Assembly: GCA_964225175.1 (NCBI GenBank)
Contig: CAXQNK010000126.1
Location: 1-22,005, forward strand
Direction of reading: 5' to 3'
From: WTJD01 sp964225175
Lineage (GTDB): Bacteria; Pseudomonadota; Gammaproteobacteria; Xanthomonadales; SZUA-36
Length of the DNA stretch: 22,005 bases
In this document: positions 14,635-22,005 of the stretch, one piece after another
Position numbering within the stretch: position 1 is the stretch's first letter
How the letters are laid out: each line of letters opens with the position of its first letter
Program-made: the position numbers and the translations under genes
Notes under the pieces: model-generated
Database searches by the model: none
Told to the model about the DNA's origin: nothing
The model's input: the letters and a program-made list of their open reading frames with translations, nothing else

Positions 14635-15912
14635 TTGAATTCAAGTCTTCAATCCATTCGTGGCATGCATGACATCCTCCCGTCAGACATACATCTTTGG
14701 CAGAAACTCGAATCGACCGCTGCCGGTGTGTTCTCGGCTTACGGTTTTCAGGAAATCAGAATTCCGTTGCTGGAAAAAACCGAGGTGTTCAAACGGGCCA
14801 TCGGTGAAGCCACGGATGTTGTCGAAAAAGAGATGTATTCATTCGACGACCGGAACGGTGAGTCCCTCAGCCTGCGTCCCGAGGGAACGGCCGGGCTGGT
14901 CCGTGCCGCTCTGCAGAACGGGTTGCTGTACGGACAGCCGGTTCGGTTATGGTACGGCGGAGCCATGTTTCGATATGGGCGGCCCCAGAAGGGGCGCACG
15001 CGGCAGTTTCATCAACTCGGTGCCGAATTGTTTGGCGCTCATGGGCCTGACGTGGATGCCGAACTGATTCGCATGGGTGAGAGAATATGGCAACAGCTGG
15101 ACCTGGCGCCTCTGTCGCTCGAGATTAATTCTCTCGGAACCAGCGTGGAGCGCGCGCAATACAGGACGCAGCTGCAGACCTATTTACAAGACATCTCTGG
15201 CGAGTTTGACCCCGCCACTCAGGAACGCGTGGAGCGCAACCCCTTGAGGGTGCTCGACAGCAAGGATCCGAATGTGCAGGCACTATTGGACGAAGCGCCC
15301 GTATTGTCTGATTTTCTTGGCGAAAAATCCCGAAAGCATTTTGAGGCGGTGCGCGCCTTGCTTGATGCCTACGGGGTGAACTACACGCTTAACCCACGGC
15401 TGGTCCGCGGACTGGACTACTACAGCCATACCGTGTTCGAGTGGGTGACCGATCAACTGGGCGCCCAGGGAACGGTTTGTGCGGGCGGGCGATACGACGC
15501 GCTCATTGAAATCCAGGGCGGCAAGCCATGGCCGGGCATTGGTTTTGCAATGGGCGAGGAGCGACTGGTGGAACTGCTCCGACTCAAGGATAATAGCGCC
15601 CCGGATAACCCGGACGTGTATCTCGTCATGCTGGGTGAAGGTACCGGGACTGCGGGCAGGGTTATGGCAGAGTCATTACGCGATGAATTGCCGGGCTTGA
15701 AGCTGATCGCGAATGCTGGAGGTGGCAGTTTCCGCTCTCAATTCAAAAAAGCTGACCGAAGCGGTGCGAGCCTTGCGCTGGTATTGGGCGAGTCAGAACT
15801 GGAGCGTGGTACGGTGGTCATTAAGAGACTGAGGGAAGAAGCGCCTCAACTGGAGGTCGCTCTCGGTGAATTGTCGGCGTGGTTGGCGCGATGGCTGTCC
15901 AGCAAGGCTTGA
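14635..15912 (+). CDS. hisS: Histidyl-tRNA synthetase
   Basis: This 425-residue class II aminoacyl-tRNA synthetase charges tRNA-His. Visible are the N-terminal SIRGMHDILP, motif 2 with MFRYGRPQKGRTRQFHQLGAE (about 111-131), and RPEGTAGLVRA (81-91). The two histidine-specific signatures are LVRGLDYYSHTVFEW (256-270) and AGGRYDALI (283-291). Motif 3 is PGIGFAMGEERL, and a C-terminal anticodon-binding domain follows. Length is normal. The start is TTG at 14635: it places SIRGMHD at the expected distance, GGGGT sits about nine bases upstream, and the next ATG would delete conserved sequence. The gap from rodZ is 77 bases and contains nothing I recognise. Confidence 0.97.
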   Translation: MNSSLQSIRGMHDILPSDIHLWQKLESTAAGVFSAYGFQEIRIPLLEKTEVFKRAIGEATDVVEKEMYSFDDRNGESLSLRPEGTAGLVRAALQNGLLYGQPVRLWYGGAMFRYGRPQKGRTRQFHQLGAELFGAHGPDVDAELIRMGERIWQQLDLAPLSLEINSLGTSVERAQYRTQLQTYLQDISGEFDPATQERVERNPLRVLDSKDPNVQALLDEAPVLSDFLGEKSRKHFEAVRALLDAYGVNYTLNPRLVRGLDYYSHTVFEWVTDQLGAQGTVCAGGRYDALIEIQGGKPWPGIGFAMGEERLVELLRLKDNSAPDNPDVYLVMLGEGTGTAGRVMAESLRDELPGLKLIANAGGGSFRSQFKKADRSGASLALVLGESELERGTVVIKRLREEAPQLEVALGELSAWLARWLSSKA

Positions 15913-15965
15913 GGCATTACATTTCGAATCAGGCTCCCGAAAGCAAGGAAACAGGACTATAAAAC

Positions 15966-16622
15966 ATGGTTGAAATCTACGATTCGCATGAGCAGTCAGA
16001 ACGCGTCAAGAACTGGTTGCGCGAGAATGGCAGCGCCATGGCCATGGGGCTGATACTGGCCTTTGGCGGGCTATATGGGTTCAAGCAGTGGCAGACATGG
16101 CAAACCACAAAGGATCAGCAGGCATCGGCTGAATATCATTTGATGATCGACCTGCTGACGGCGGGCAATCTCGATGCTGCCGTCGCCAATTACGAGGCCC
16201 TTAAGTCCGAGCATGCCAAAACGGCCTACATGCCCATGGCTGAGCTGCATATGGCCAAAGCCCGCATCGAGGCAGGCCAGGCTGACCTGGCCATGCCGAT
16301 GCTTGAGCGCGCCATGCAGCAGGCAGAACTGGAGCCGATACGAATCATTGCCCGGGAACGTCTCGCCCGAGTCCGTTTGGACCAGGGGGATGTCGGAGGC
16401 GCCCTTGAGTTACTTGAGGCGGTGCCTGAGAACTCGGGCTTTGACGCACAACTCTCCGAATTGCGGGGCGACATTGCACAGCAACAGGGACAGCCGGAAT
16501 TGGCGCTCGAACATTACCAGAGTGCTCTGGAGTCGTTGGATGAAGGGGTTGGCGATCGAGCCTACTTGCAGATGAAAATAGATCAACTACAGGCCGGCAC
16601 GGATGGAGCGGACGAGGTATGA
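15966..16622 (+). CDS. yfgM: YfgM, ancillary SecYEG translocon subunit
   Basis: The 218-residue protein has a short cytoplasmic N-terminus with EIYDSHEQSERVKNWLRENG, one membrane helix (about 23-40) and a periplasmic helical-repeat domain. This is the layout of YfgM (DUF2133/TPR_21 family). In E. coli YfgM associates with the Sec translocon and the chaperone PpiD and takes part in periplasmic protein biogenesis. Purine-rich AAGGAAACAGGA lies upstream of the ATG. The stop overlaps the bamB start by four bases (ATGA), as in many Gammaproteobacteria. Within the gene, 16275-16281 (GGCCAGG) and 16286-16292 form a 7-bp inverted repeat with a 4-base loop, probably incidental to codon use. Confidence 0.93.
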   Translation: MVEIYDSHEQSERVKNWLRENGSAMAMGLILAFGGLYGFKQWQTWQTTKDQQASAEYHLMIDLLTAGNLDAAVANYEALKSEHAKTAYMPMAELHMAKARIEAGQADLAMPMLERAMQQAELEPIRIIARERLARVRLDQGDVGGALELLEAVPENSGFDAQLSELRGDIAQQQGQPELALEHYQSALESLDEGVGDRAYLQMKIDQLQAGTDGADEV

Positions 16623-17797
16623 GCCAACTTCGCTTGTTCAGCTTGTTTTTTTTGCTGCTTACCCTTGCAGGTACGCAGGGCTGCAGCTGGTTCAAAAGCT
16701 GGGGCAAAAATAAAGACGATCCAAGTGCCCCGGCGGAGCTGATCGAGTTTTCCCAGACCCTGCCAACCCGAGAGCTGTGGTCACATTCTGTGGGCTCAGG
16801 GATTGGTAAAGGCGAACCACAATTGCGTCCAGTCTATTGGGATGGCGTAATTTTTGCCGCGGACTACAAGGGCAGATTGGTTGCGGTGGATGCGCAAAGT
16901 GGTGCTATCCGCTGGGAAGTAAAAACAGAGCTGCCGCTTTCCGGCGGCCCGGGTGTGAATGGTGAGCGCCTGTACGTGGGAACCGAAAACGGGGAAGTAC
17001 ATGCACTGAATAGCCGTGATGGGGCACCACTTTGGACGGCGCAAGTTAGCTCCGAGATCCTGGCGGCTCCAGTGGCCGGAGATGGTATTGTGGTCGTGCG
17101 TTGTATTGACGGACGGGTGTTTGGCCTGGATGAGGGCAGCGGCCGGCGAATCTGGATATACGATCGATCAGTGCCCCTGCTTACGCTGCGCGGAAATTCT
17201 GTGCCCGTCATATGGGCGGGAATCGTTTACGTGGGCTACGACGGCGGCGAGACGGTGGCGCTGGATATTGAGACCGGTTCTGTCATATGGGAACAAACCG
17301 TGGCCACTTCGGAGGGTCGATCTGAGCTCGAGCGGCTTGCGGATATTGATGGTCAGATGATCTACGTGGCTTCTGACCTCATCGTCGCCAGTTACAAGAA
17401 CCGGCTGGCCTCGCTGGCCGCAGATTCAGGCCGCTTACTCTGGTTCAAAGATATTTCCTCTGCGACGGGCGTCATGGTCGACAGGACAAATCTTGCGATC
17501 AGCGACAAGGAAGGCCACCTGTGGCTGCTGGATCGGCGCAACGGCTCGACCACCTGGAAGCAGGATCAGTTGAGTAACCGCAGCTTGACCCGGCCCAGTT
17601 TCATGGGCGGCTTTGTCGTGGTCGGTGACTTCGAGGGTTATTTGCACTGGGTCGAAGTTTCCAGTGGCCAGTTCGCCGCGCGCCAAAAAGTCGGTGGTAA
17701 AGGATTCGTAACGGGTCCGCTCGTGGTGGGCAACCGGCTGTACGTACTGACCCGAAAAGGCAAGTTGGTGGCCTACACCGCTGGTGGAGCCGGCTAG
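16619..17797 (+). CDS. bamB: Outer-membrane protein assembly factor BamB
   Basis: This 392-residue lipoprotein is the beta-propeller subunit of the BAM complex, which inserts beta-barrel proteins into the outer membrane. After the signal (lipidated cysteine probably C22) come repeated PQQ-like blades, with recurring patterns such as VAVDAQSGAIRWE, VHALNSRDGAPLWTA, VFGLDEGSGRRIW, VALDIETGSVIWEQ and LWLLDRRNGSTTWKQ, consistent with eight blades. The lipobox reads TQGC rather than the usual L-A/S-G/A-C, so the -3 position is unusual. Position after yfgM and before der is the standard order. The ATG overlaps the yfgM stop. Confidence 0.95.
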   Translation: MSQLRLFSLFFLLLTLAGTQGCSWFKSWGKNKDDPSAPAELIEFSQTLPTRELWSHSVGSGIGKGEPQLRPVYWDGVIFAADYKGRLVAVDAQSGAIRWEVKTELPLSGGPGVNGERLYVGTENGEVHALNSRDGAPLWTAQVSSEILAAPVAGDGIVVVRCIDGRVFGLDEGSGRRIWIYDRSVPLLTLRGNSVPVIWAGIVYVGYDGGETVALDIETGSVIWEQTVATSEGRSELERLADIDGQMIYVASDLIVASYKNRLASLAADSGRLLWFKDISSATGVMVDRTNLAISDKEGHLWLLDRRNGSTTWKQDQLSNRSLTRPSFMGGFVVVGDFEGYLHWVEVSSGQFAARQKVGGKGFVTGPLVVGNRLYVLTRKGKLVAYTAGGAG

Positions 17798-17859
17798 GTC
17801 GGACCGGCGACCGGGGAAGGACCCGGCAGCCTGAACACATTTTCGCCGCCATTTTATTC

Positions 17860-17876
17860 CCGAGGGACCTCGGTCC
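17860..17876. repeat. Overlapping inverted repeats upstream of der
   Basis: CCGAGG (17860-17865) and CCTCGG (17868-17873) form a near-perfect palindrome around GA. In a shifted register GGACC (17865-17869) pairs with GGTCC (17872-17876) around TC. The element sits about 13 bases before the der start in the 91-base bamB-der gap. There is no T tract, so it is more likely an RNA structure near the ribosome binding region or a binding site than a terminator. Confidence 0.45.
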
Positions 17877-17888
17877 GCTGATATCCTG

Positions 17889-19301
17889 ATGAACATGTTA
17901 CCGGTCATCGCCATAGTAGGTCGCCCAAACGTGGGTAAATCGACCCTGTTCAATGCCTTGACCCGGACGCGGGACGCGCTTGTTGCGGACATGCCGGGTG
18001 TGACCCGTGATCGGCAATACGGCATTAGCCAGGTGGGCAAGACCAGCTGTGTCCTGGTGGATACAGGTGGCTTGGTAAGCCAGGCGGAGGGGCTTGATTT
18101 TTTAACGGCCCAACAGGTCGAGATTGCGATCAGGGAGGCCGATGTTGTGGTCTTTCTCGTGAGCGCCCGTGATGGCCTGACCAGTGAGGATGAGCTCGTC
18201 GCCAACCGATTGCGCGAGTTGGGCAGCACGATTTTGCTGGTCGCCAACAAGGTGGATGGCGTTAATGCCGACGTCGCTCTGGCTGAATTCAGTGCCCTGG
18301 GGTTAGGCGACGCTGTGGCGGTGGCTGCCGCCCATCGGCGCGGACTTGACTCGCTGATGCATCAGGCGGTCGAGCTGATGCCCCTTATCGAAGAGCCTGA
18401 GGCCGAGGAGGGGGCAGGAGATCGACGCCGGGTCGCCATCATAGGGCGTCCCAACGTTGGCAAGTCAACCCTGGTCAATCGACTCCTCGGAGAAGAACGG
18501 GTCATGGCCTACGACATGCCCGGCACCACGCGTGACTCCATCAGCCTGATGATGGAACGAGACGGGGTGGCTTATGAGCTGATTGATACTGCGGGGGTGC
18601 GTCGACGCTCCCGGGTTGACAACGCGGTGGAAAAATTCAGCGTAATCAAGGCGCTTCAGGCCATCGAGCGGTCACATGTCGTGGTGTTGATGCTGGATGC
18701 GAGCGAAGGTCTCACGGACCAGGATACGACGCTTCTTGGGCATGTACTGCAGCAGGGGAAAGCCTTGGTGCTTGCCCTGAACAAATGGGATGGTCTCGAC
18801 CCGGAACATCGCGAATCGGTCATTCAGGCGCTCGAAAGAAAACTTCAGTATGTCGGTTGGGTTCGGCGAATCAGGCTATCAGCGTTGCAGGGGTCTGGAG
18901 TAGGTGAGTTGATCAAGGCCATAGATGAAGCCTGGCGCAGCGCAACCGTGGATATGCCGACACCTGAGTTGACTCGGGTTCTTCGTGATGCAGTAGAGGC
19001 GCACCAGCCGGCGATGAGCAAGGGACGGGCCGTTAGGCTTCGCTATGCCCATTCCGGTGGCAAATTGCCGCCGAGGGTGATTGTTCATGGCAATCGCACA
19101 AAGAGTATTCAGGCGGCTTATCGCCGTTACCTTGAGAATACTTTTATTCGTCATTTCAATCTGCGGGGTACGCCCTTGTTGATTGATTTCCGAGAAGGCG
19201 AAAATCCGTACAAGGATCGCAAGAATGAGCTGACCGAGCGTCAGAAGGCCAAGCGCCGTCGATTGAAGAAATTCACCAGCCGGAAACGCAAGCGCCGTTG
19301 A
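17889..19301 (+). CDS. der: Ribosome assembly GTPase Der (EngA)
   Basis: This 470-residue protein has two tandem GTPase domains, unique to Der, and acts in 50S subunit maturation. Domain 1 shows GRPNVGKST (11-19), DTGGL (58-62) and NKVD (120-123). Domain 2 shows GRPNVGKST (186-194), DTAGV (233-237) and NKWD (298-301). A C-terminal KH-like domain follows, containing PPRVIVHGN, and the tail is very basic (RQKAKRRRLKKFTSRKRKRR). The ATG at 17889 is used here. The ATG two codons later (17895) matches the N-terminal length of E. coli Der equally well or better, and neither has a clear ribosome binding site. It ends the plus-strand block and converges on the gene at 19322. Confidence 0.97.
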   Translation: MNMLPVIAIVGRPNVGKSTLFNALTRTRDALVADMPGVTRDRQYGISQVGKTSCVLVDTGGLVSQAEGLDFLTAQQVEIAIREADVVVFLVSARDGLTSEDELVANRLRELGSTILLVANKVDGVNADVALAEFSALGLGDAVAVAAAHRRGLDSLMHQAVELMPLIEEPEAEEGAGDRRRVAIIGRPNVGKSTLVNRLLGEERVMAYDMPGTTRDSISLMMERDGVAYELIDTAGVRRRSRVDNAVEKFSVIKALQAIERSHVVVLMLDASEGLTDQDTTLLGHVLQQGKALVLALNKWDGLDPEHRESVIQALERKLQYVGWVRRIRLSALQGSGVGELIKAIDEAWRSATVDMPTPELTRVLRDAVEAHQPAMSKGRAVRLRYAHSGGKLPPRVIVHGNRTKSIQAAYRRYLENTFIRHFNLRGTPLLIDFREGENPYKDRKNELTERQKAKRRRLKKFTSRKRKRR

Positions 19302-19321
19302 TCGCAAGCATTGGGTATCGC

Positions 19322-19810
19322 TCAGAGAATCCAGGCTTTGAGTTCTTTTTCAATTCGGGTTTTGATCACCGGGTCATTGGGCTCGATCCGGTTGGGCCAC
19401 ACGCAACGCAATTGACCCTGGGTGTCAAAAAGGTACTTGAAGAAATTACCCCGGGGCATGATGTCGCGCCCGTGAGCCTCCTTGAGTGCTCGAAAAGCCG
19501 GACAGAGAAAACGACCGCGCAGGGATTGCTTGGTTGTCAATGGAAAATGAACCCCGAATTCTTCTTCGCATCGTCGTGCGATTTCAGTCTCGTCACCCGG
19601 TTCGCGTTCGCCAAAGTCATTGCAGGGCAGGGCAATAACCGCCAGGCCAAAGTTTCTGTAGTTTTCCCACAGGCGCTGCAATTTCGACAATTGCCGTGCA
19701 TATTGACTCTCTGTCGCGCTGTTGAACAACAGAACAGCCCTGCCTCTGAATCGGTCCATGGGCAGCTGCGTTCCGCGGATAGTTTTAAAGTAAAACTCGT
19801 AAAGTTGCAT
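19322..19810 (-). CDS. Degenerate glutathione-peroxidase-fold protein lacking the catalytic cysteine
   Basis: The 162-residue protein aligns by eye with the glutathione peroxidase family: LLFNSATESQY (27-37), GLAVIALPCNDFGEREPGD (55-73), EEFGVHFPL (83-91) and RGNFFKYLFDTQGQL (120-134). The family's catalytic tetrad is largely missing. The peroxidatic Cys/Sec position of N-[VS]-A-S-x-C is serine (S35, codon AGT). The glutamine of PCNQFG is aspartate (D65). The tryptophan of WNF is glycine (G121); only asparagine N122 remains. C63 and C81 are kept, the latter near the resolving-cysteine position of thioredoxin-dependent members. No in-frame UGA is present, so it is not a selenoprotein. No signal peptide is seen, so it is probably cytoplasmic. 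It may have another role, such as binding or thiol sensing. The start lacks a clear ribosome binding site. Confidence 0.82.
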   Translation of the reverse strand: MQLYEFYFKTIRGTQLPMDRFRGRAVLLFNSATESQYARQLSKLQRLWENYRNFGLAVIALPCNDFGEREPGDETEIARRCEEEFGVHFPLTTKQSLRGRFLCPAFRALKEAHGRDIMPRGNFFKYLFDTQGQLRCVWPNRIEPNDPVIKTRIEKELKAWIL

Positions 19811-19964
19811 GGTGTATGGGCAAAGTCAGTTTGATTTTGGGTGTGCCAGTGCAAAGTCTGGATTGTAGAGCTTACCCTGACTGCAGACCAATCCGTTACA
19901 ATGCGTGTCGGTCGGGGTCACCCGTGCCCGGACACCCATGAATCGCGCATACAGGAGCAGATGA
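19811..19964. promoter_or_regulatory. Divergent region between the peroxidase-like gene and folD
   Basis: This gap should contain promoters for both neighbours. For folD, TACAAT at 19897-19902 resembles a -10 box without a good -35 partner, and AGGAG at 19953-19957 is a clear ribosome binding site seven bases before the ATG at 19965. GC-rich sequence at about 19904-19937 (TGTCGG near the left, CCGGACA near the right) could fold in the folD leader with one bulge. I see no known riboswitch and no tRNA. Confidence 0.35.
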
Positions 19965-20843
19965 ATGTCAGCGGAACTCATCGATGGCAAGGCGATAGCG
20001 GCCACAATCAGATCAGAAATCAAGGCAGAGGTCGATGTAATGCGACAGACGCACGGGAAGGTGCCTGGTTTGGCCACCGTCCTGGTCGGTTCACGAAAGG
20101 ATTCCGAGACCTACGTGCGTATGAAAAAGCGCGCCTGTGAGGAAGTGGGCATTGAATCATTCGGGCACGACCTGCCCGGCGACATCAGCCAGAGCGATCT
20201 GCTTGAGGTGGTGCAGGAGTTGAATGCAAACCCTGCGGTAAATGGCATCCTTGTACAGTTGCCATTGCCTGATCACATCGACGATGAAGAGATTTTGGCG
20301 GCTGTCAGTCTCGATAAAGACGTCGATGGCTTTCATCCTCTCAATATTGGACGATTGTCCATGAAAAGACGTGACCCACTCTACGTGCCCTGCACGCCGA
20401 AAGGGTGTATCGAACTGCTCGACCGTTCGGGCGTCGAAATCTCGGGGAAACGTGCGGTGGTACTGGGACGCAGCAACATTGTCGGATTGCCCGTGGCCAT
20501 GTTGCTGTTGCATCGGAACGCGACCGTGACCATTTGCCACTCGCGAACTCGTGATTTGCCGGAGGTTGTTCGCGGCGCGGAGATTCTCATAGCCGCCGTT
20601 GGGCGAGCTGAGATGGTTCGCGGTGACTGGATACAGCCCGGCGCCGTGGTCATCGACGTGGGCGTGAATGCCGTGGATGATCCCGATGACCCTCGGGGTT
20701 ATCGCCTGGTCGGGGATGTGGCCTTTGATGAGGCCCTGGAGCGTGCTTCAGCGGTCACGCCGGTGCCTGGTGGCGTGGGACCAATGACGATCGCCATGCT
20801 GCTGAGAAACACCCTGGACGGTGCGCTCAGGACTCTGACCTGA
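19965..20843 (+). CDS. folD: Bifunctional methylenetetrahydrofolate dehydrogenase/cyclohydrolase FolD
   Basis: The 292-residue cytoplasmic enzyme interconverts 5,10-methylene-, methenyl- and 10-formyl-tetrahydrofolate with NADP, supplying one-carbon units for purines and initiator tRNA. Active-site residues are in place: Y50 and K54 in DSETYVRMKKRAC, and D121 in DKDVDGFHP. PCTPKG (142-147), the nucleotide-binding GRSNIVGLPVAMLL (168-181), VIDVGVN and the C-terminal PVPGGVGPMTIAMLL are all typical. Length is normal. The start is decided by AGGAG seven bases upstream; an out-of-frame ATG at 19961 is ignored. It stands alone, divergent from the peroxidase-like gene and convergent with the thiolase. 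Confidence 0.97.
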   Translation: MSAELIDGKAIAATIRSEIKAEVDVMRQTHGKVPGLATVLVGSRKDSETYVRMKKRACEEVGIESFGHDLPGDISQSDLLEVVQELNANPAVNGILVQLPLPDHIDDEEILAAVSLDKDVDGFHPLNIGRLSMKRRDPLYVPCTPKGCIELLDRSGVEISGKRAVVLGRSNIVGLPVAMLLLHRNATVTICHSRTRDLPEVVRGAEILIAAVGRAEMVRGDWIQPGAVVIDVGVNAVDDPDDPRGYRLVGDVAFDEALERASAVTPVPGGVGPMTIAMLLRNTLDGALRTLT

Positions 20844-20882
20844 GCCCTGAGGGGCACGAGGCGCTGATCAATTCGGCGCCTC
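20844..20882. terminator. Possible bidirectional hairpin between folD and the thiolase gene
   Basis: Two inverted repeats lie at the convergent end. GCCC (20844-20847) pairs with GGGC (20852-20855) around TGAG. GAGGCGC (20858-20864) pairs exactly with GCGCCTC (20876-20882) around 11 bases that include the thiolase stop codon. The placement suits a shared terminator, but neither arm is followed by a T tract, so this is tentative. Confidence 0.3.
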
Positions 20883-22005
20883 CAGAATAGCGGCTACGCC
20901 CATGCCGCCGGCCGTGCATACAGAAATCAGTCCGCGACCGCTGCCCTTGTTCGTCAACATCTGCGACAGCGCCCCGGTAATACGTGCCCCGGTGGCGGCA
21001 AAGGGGTGTCCCACGGCGACGCTGCCGCCTTTCACGTTCATGCGTTCCCTGTCAATACTGCCCAGCGCCTGGGTAAGGCCCAGCCGAGATCGGCAATATT
21101 CTTCAGATTCCCATGCCGCGAGGGTGCACAAGGTTTGAGCTGCAAAAGCTTCGTGGATTTCATAGAAATCGAAATCCTGGAGACTCAGGCCGGCGCGGGT
21201 CAACATTTCCGATACCGCGACCGTCGGCGCCATCAATAGACCTTCATCGTTCACGAAGTCCACCGCGGCGCTGCGCCCGGCGGTGAGGTAGGCCTGAATT
21301 GGTAAGCCTCGTTCTTTGGCCCATCGCTCCGATGCCAGCAGGACGCTCGCCGCGCCGTCTGTCAGGGGCGTACTGTTACCCGCCGTGAGCGTCCCTTCCG
21401 GGCCGCGGTCGAAGGCCGTCCTCAACTTGGACAGTTTCTCCACGCTGGTGTCAGGGCGCATGTTGTTGTCGCGACATACGCCGCCCCATGGGACGATCAA
21501 TTCATCATAAAAGCCCTCTTCATAGGCGGCGGCCGCCCGCAGATGACTGGTCGCCGCGAGCAGGTCCTGTTCATCACGACCGATGCTCCATTCGCGGGCC
21601 ATGCGCTCGCAGTGCTGGCCCATGGAGAGCAGCGTGCGTGGCTCGCCGTTAGCGGGCGGAACGGGCTTGAGTTCCGAAGGACCGATGCCCCTGAGGATTT
21701 TGAGACGCTGTTGCAGGCTTCTCGCGCCGCTGAGACGGATCATTCGCCGGGCGAATTTCCGAGAAAAGACGATCGGTGCATCGGATGTGCTGTCAGTGCC
21801 GGCGGCGATTCCTGCATCAACCTGGCCCGCTGCGATCTTTGCGCCGAGCATTAGAACCGCTTGCAAGCTGGTCCCGCAAGCCTGCTGGAGCGTGAGGCCC
21901 GGCGTACGTGGACTCAACGTTGTTGAGAGCGTGGCTTCACGGGCGAGGTTCCAGTCCTTGGAATGCGTAGTGACCGCGCCAGCCACCACTTCGTCCAGTT
22001 GAACG
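20868..22005 (-). CDS. fadI: FadI-like 3-ketoacyl-CoA thiolase, N-terminus beyond window
   Basis: The visible 378 residues are the bulk of a thiolase, which splits 3-ketoacyl-CoA with CoA in the last step of beta-oxidation. The frame stays open to the window edge and begins with QLDEVVAGAV, an internal thiolase segment, so roughly 50 residues are missing; a GTG codon at 21989 is internal, not the start. Catalytic elements are present: the nucleophile in QQACGTSLQA, EIHEAFAAQ, GGSVAVGHPFAATGAR with its histidine, and the second cysteine in SVCTAGGMG. NSTPLTDGAA is also typical. The insert around RMIRLSGARSLQQRLKIL and PVPP resembles the long FadI type more than short biosynthetic acetyl-CoA acetyltransferases. 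Substrate length cannot be read from sequence. A FadJ-like partner would be expected near a fadI gene but is not visible here. Confidence 0.88.
   Translation of the reverse strand, partial: VQLDEVVAGAVTTHSKDWNLAREATLSTTLSPRTPGLTLQQACGTSLQAVLMLGAKIAAGQVDAGIAAGTDSTSDAPIVFSRKFARRMIRLSGARSLQQRLKILRGIGPSELKPVPPANGEPRTLLSMGQHCERMAREWSIGRDEQDLLAATSHLRAAAAYEEGFYDELIVPWGGVCRDNNMRPDTSVEKLSKLRTAFDRGPEGTLTAGNSTPLTDGAASVLLASERWAKERGLPIQAYLTAGRSAAVDFVNDEGLLMAPTVAVSEMLTRAGLSLQDFDFYEIHEAFAAQTLCTLAAWESEEYCRSRLGLTQALGSIDRERMNVKGGSVAVGHPFAATGARITGALSQMLTNKGSGRGLISVCTAGGMGVAAILEAPN

Noticed and set aside
17435..18250. Open frame of 271 codons antisense to bamB and der
   Set aside because: It spans the end of bamB and the start of der on the opposite strand with Ser/Thr/Arg-rich low-quality sequence; both sense genes are certain.
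19322..19810. Selenocysteine-containing glutathione peroxidase
   Set aside because: The position of the catalytic residue is an AGT serine codon and no in-frame TGA occurs.
21987..21989. GTG as start of the thiolase gene
   Set aside because: The frame stays open to the window edge and the residues before it (QLDEV) continue the thiolase family sequence, so the true start is outside.
1..22005. Mobile element, prophage, CRISPR or defence island
   Set aside because: No integrase, transposase, repeat-spacer pattern or long terminal inverted repeats were seen; nearly all of the sequence is explained by chromosomal core and envelope genes.

Overview
The window reads as chromosomal DNA of a free-living gammaproteobacterium with moderately high GC. 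The main clue is the block ndk-rlmN-pilF-rodZ-hisS-yfgM-bamB-der, a gene order characteristic of Gammaproteobacteria. A long FadE-type acyl-CoA dehydrogenase, a Slp-type outer-membrane lipoprotein and a TgpA-type transglutaminase operon fit the same class. I cannot name a genus from sequence alone. The window is gene dense: no gap reaches 300 bases, and I see no tRNA, rRNA, CRISPR array, insertion sequence, integrase or phage gene.

Layout. (1) 1-1546, plus strand: the last codons of a gene that is probably gltB, then gltD, for glutamate synthesis. (2) 1729-8576, minus strand: a six-gene cluster transcribed moxR, DUF58 gene, tgpA, slp-like gene, lemA, DUF2207 gene. Most junctions overlap or are a few bases apart, and a TATAAT box lies upstream of moxR. 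This looks like a cell-envelope module built around a MoxR AAA+ ATPase and a membrane-anchored transglutaminase. (3) 8692-11142, minus strand: fadE, divergent from (4) 11391-19301, plus strand: ndk, rlmN, pilF/pilW, rodZ, hisS, yfgM, bamB and der. These serve nucleotide balance, translation accuracy, pilus and cell-shape functions, outer-membrane protein assembly and ribosome assembly. ispG, which usually sits between rodZ and hisS, is absent. (5) 19322-19810, minus strand: a glutathione-peroxidase-fold protein that lacks the catalytic cysteine. (6) 19965-20843, plus strand: folD. (7) 20868 to the window end, minus strand: a FadI-like thiolase missing its N-terminus. With fadE it gives the window two steps of fatty acid beta-oxidation.

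The observations most worth following are the degenerate glutathione peroxidase homologue, the six-gene MoxR/transglutaminase/Slp/LemA/DUF2207 cluster, a perfect 22-bp palindrome inside gltD, an 8-bp direct repeat at 11-bp period upstream of fadE, and the missing ispG. No wholly new system is obvious. The envelope cluster is the best candidate for incompletely understood biology.
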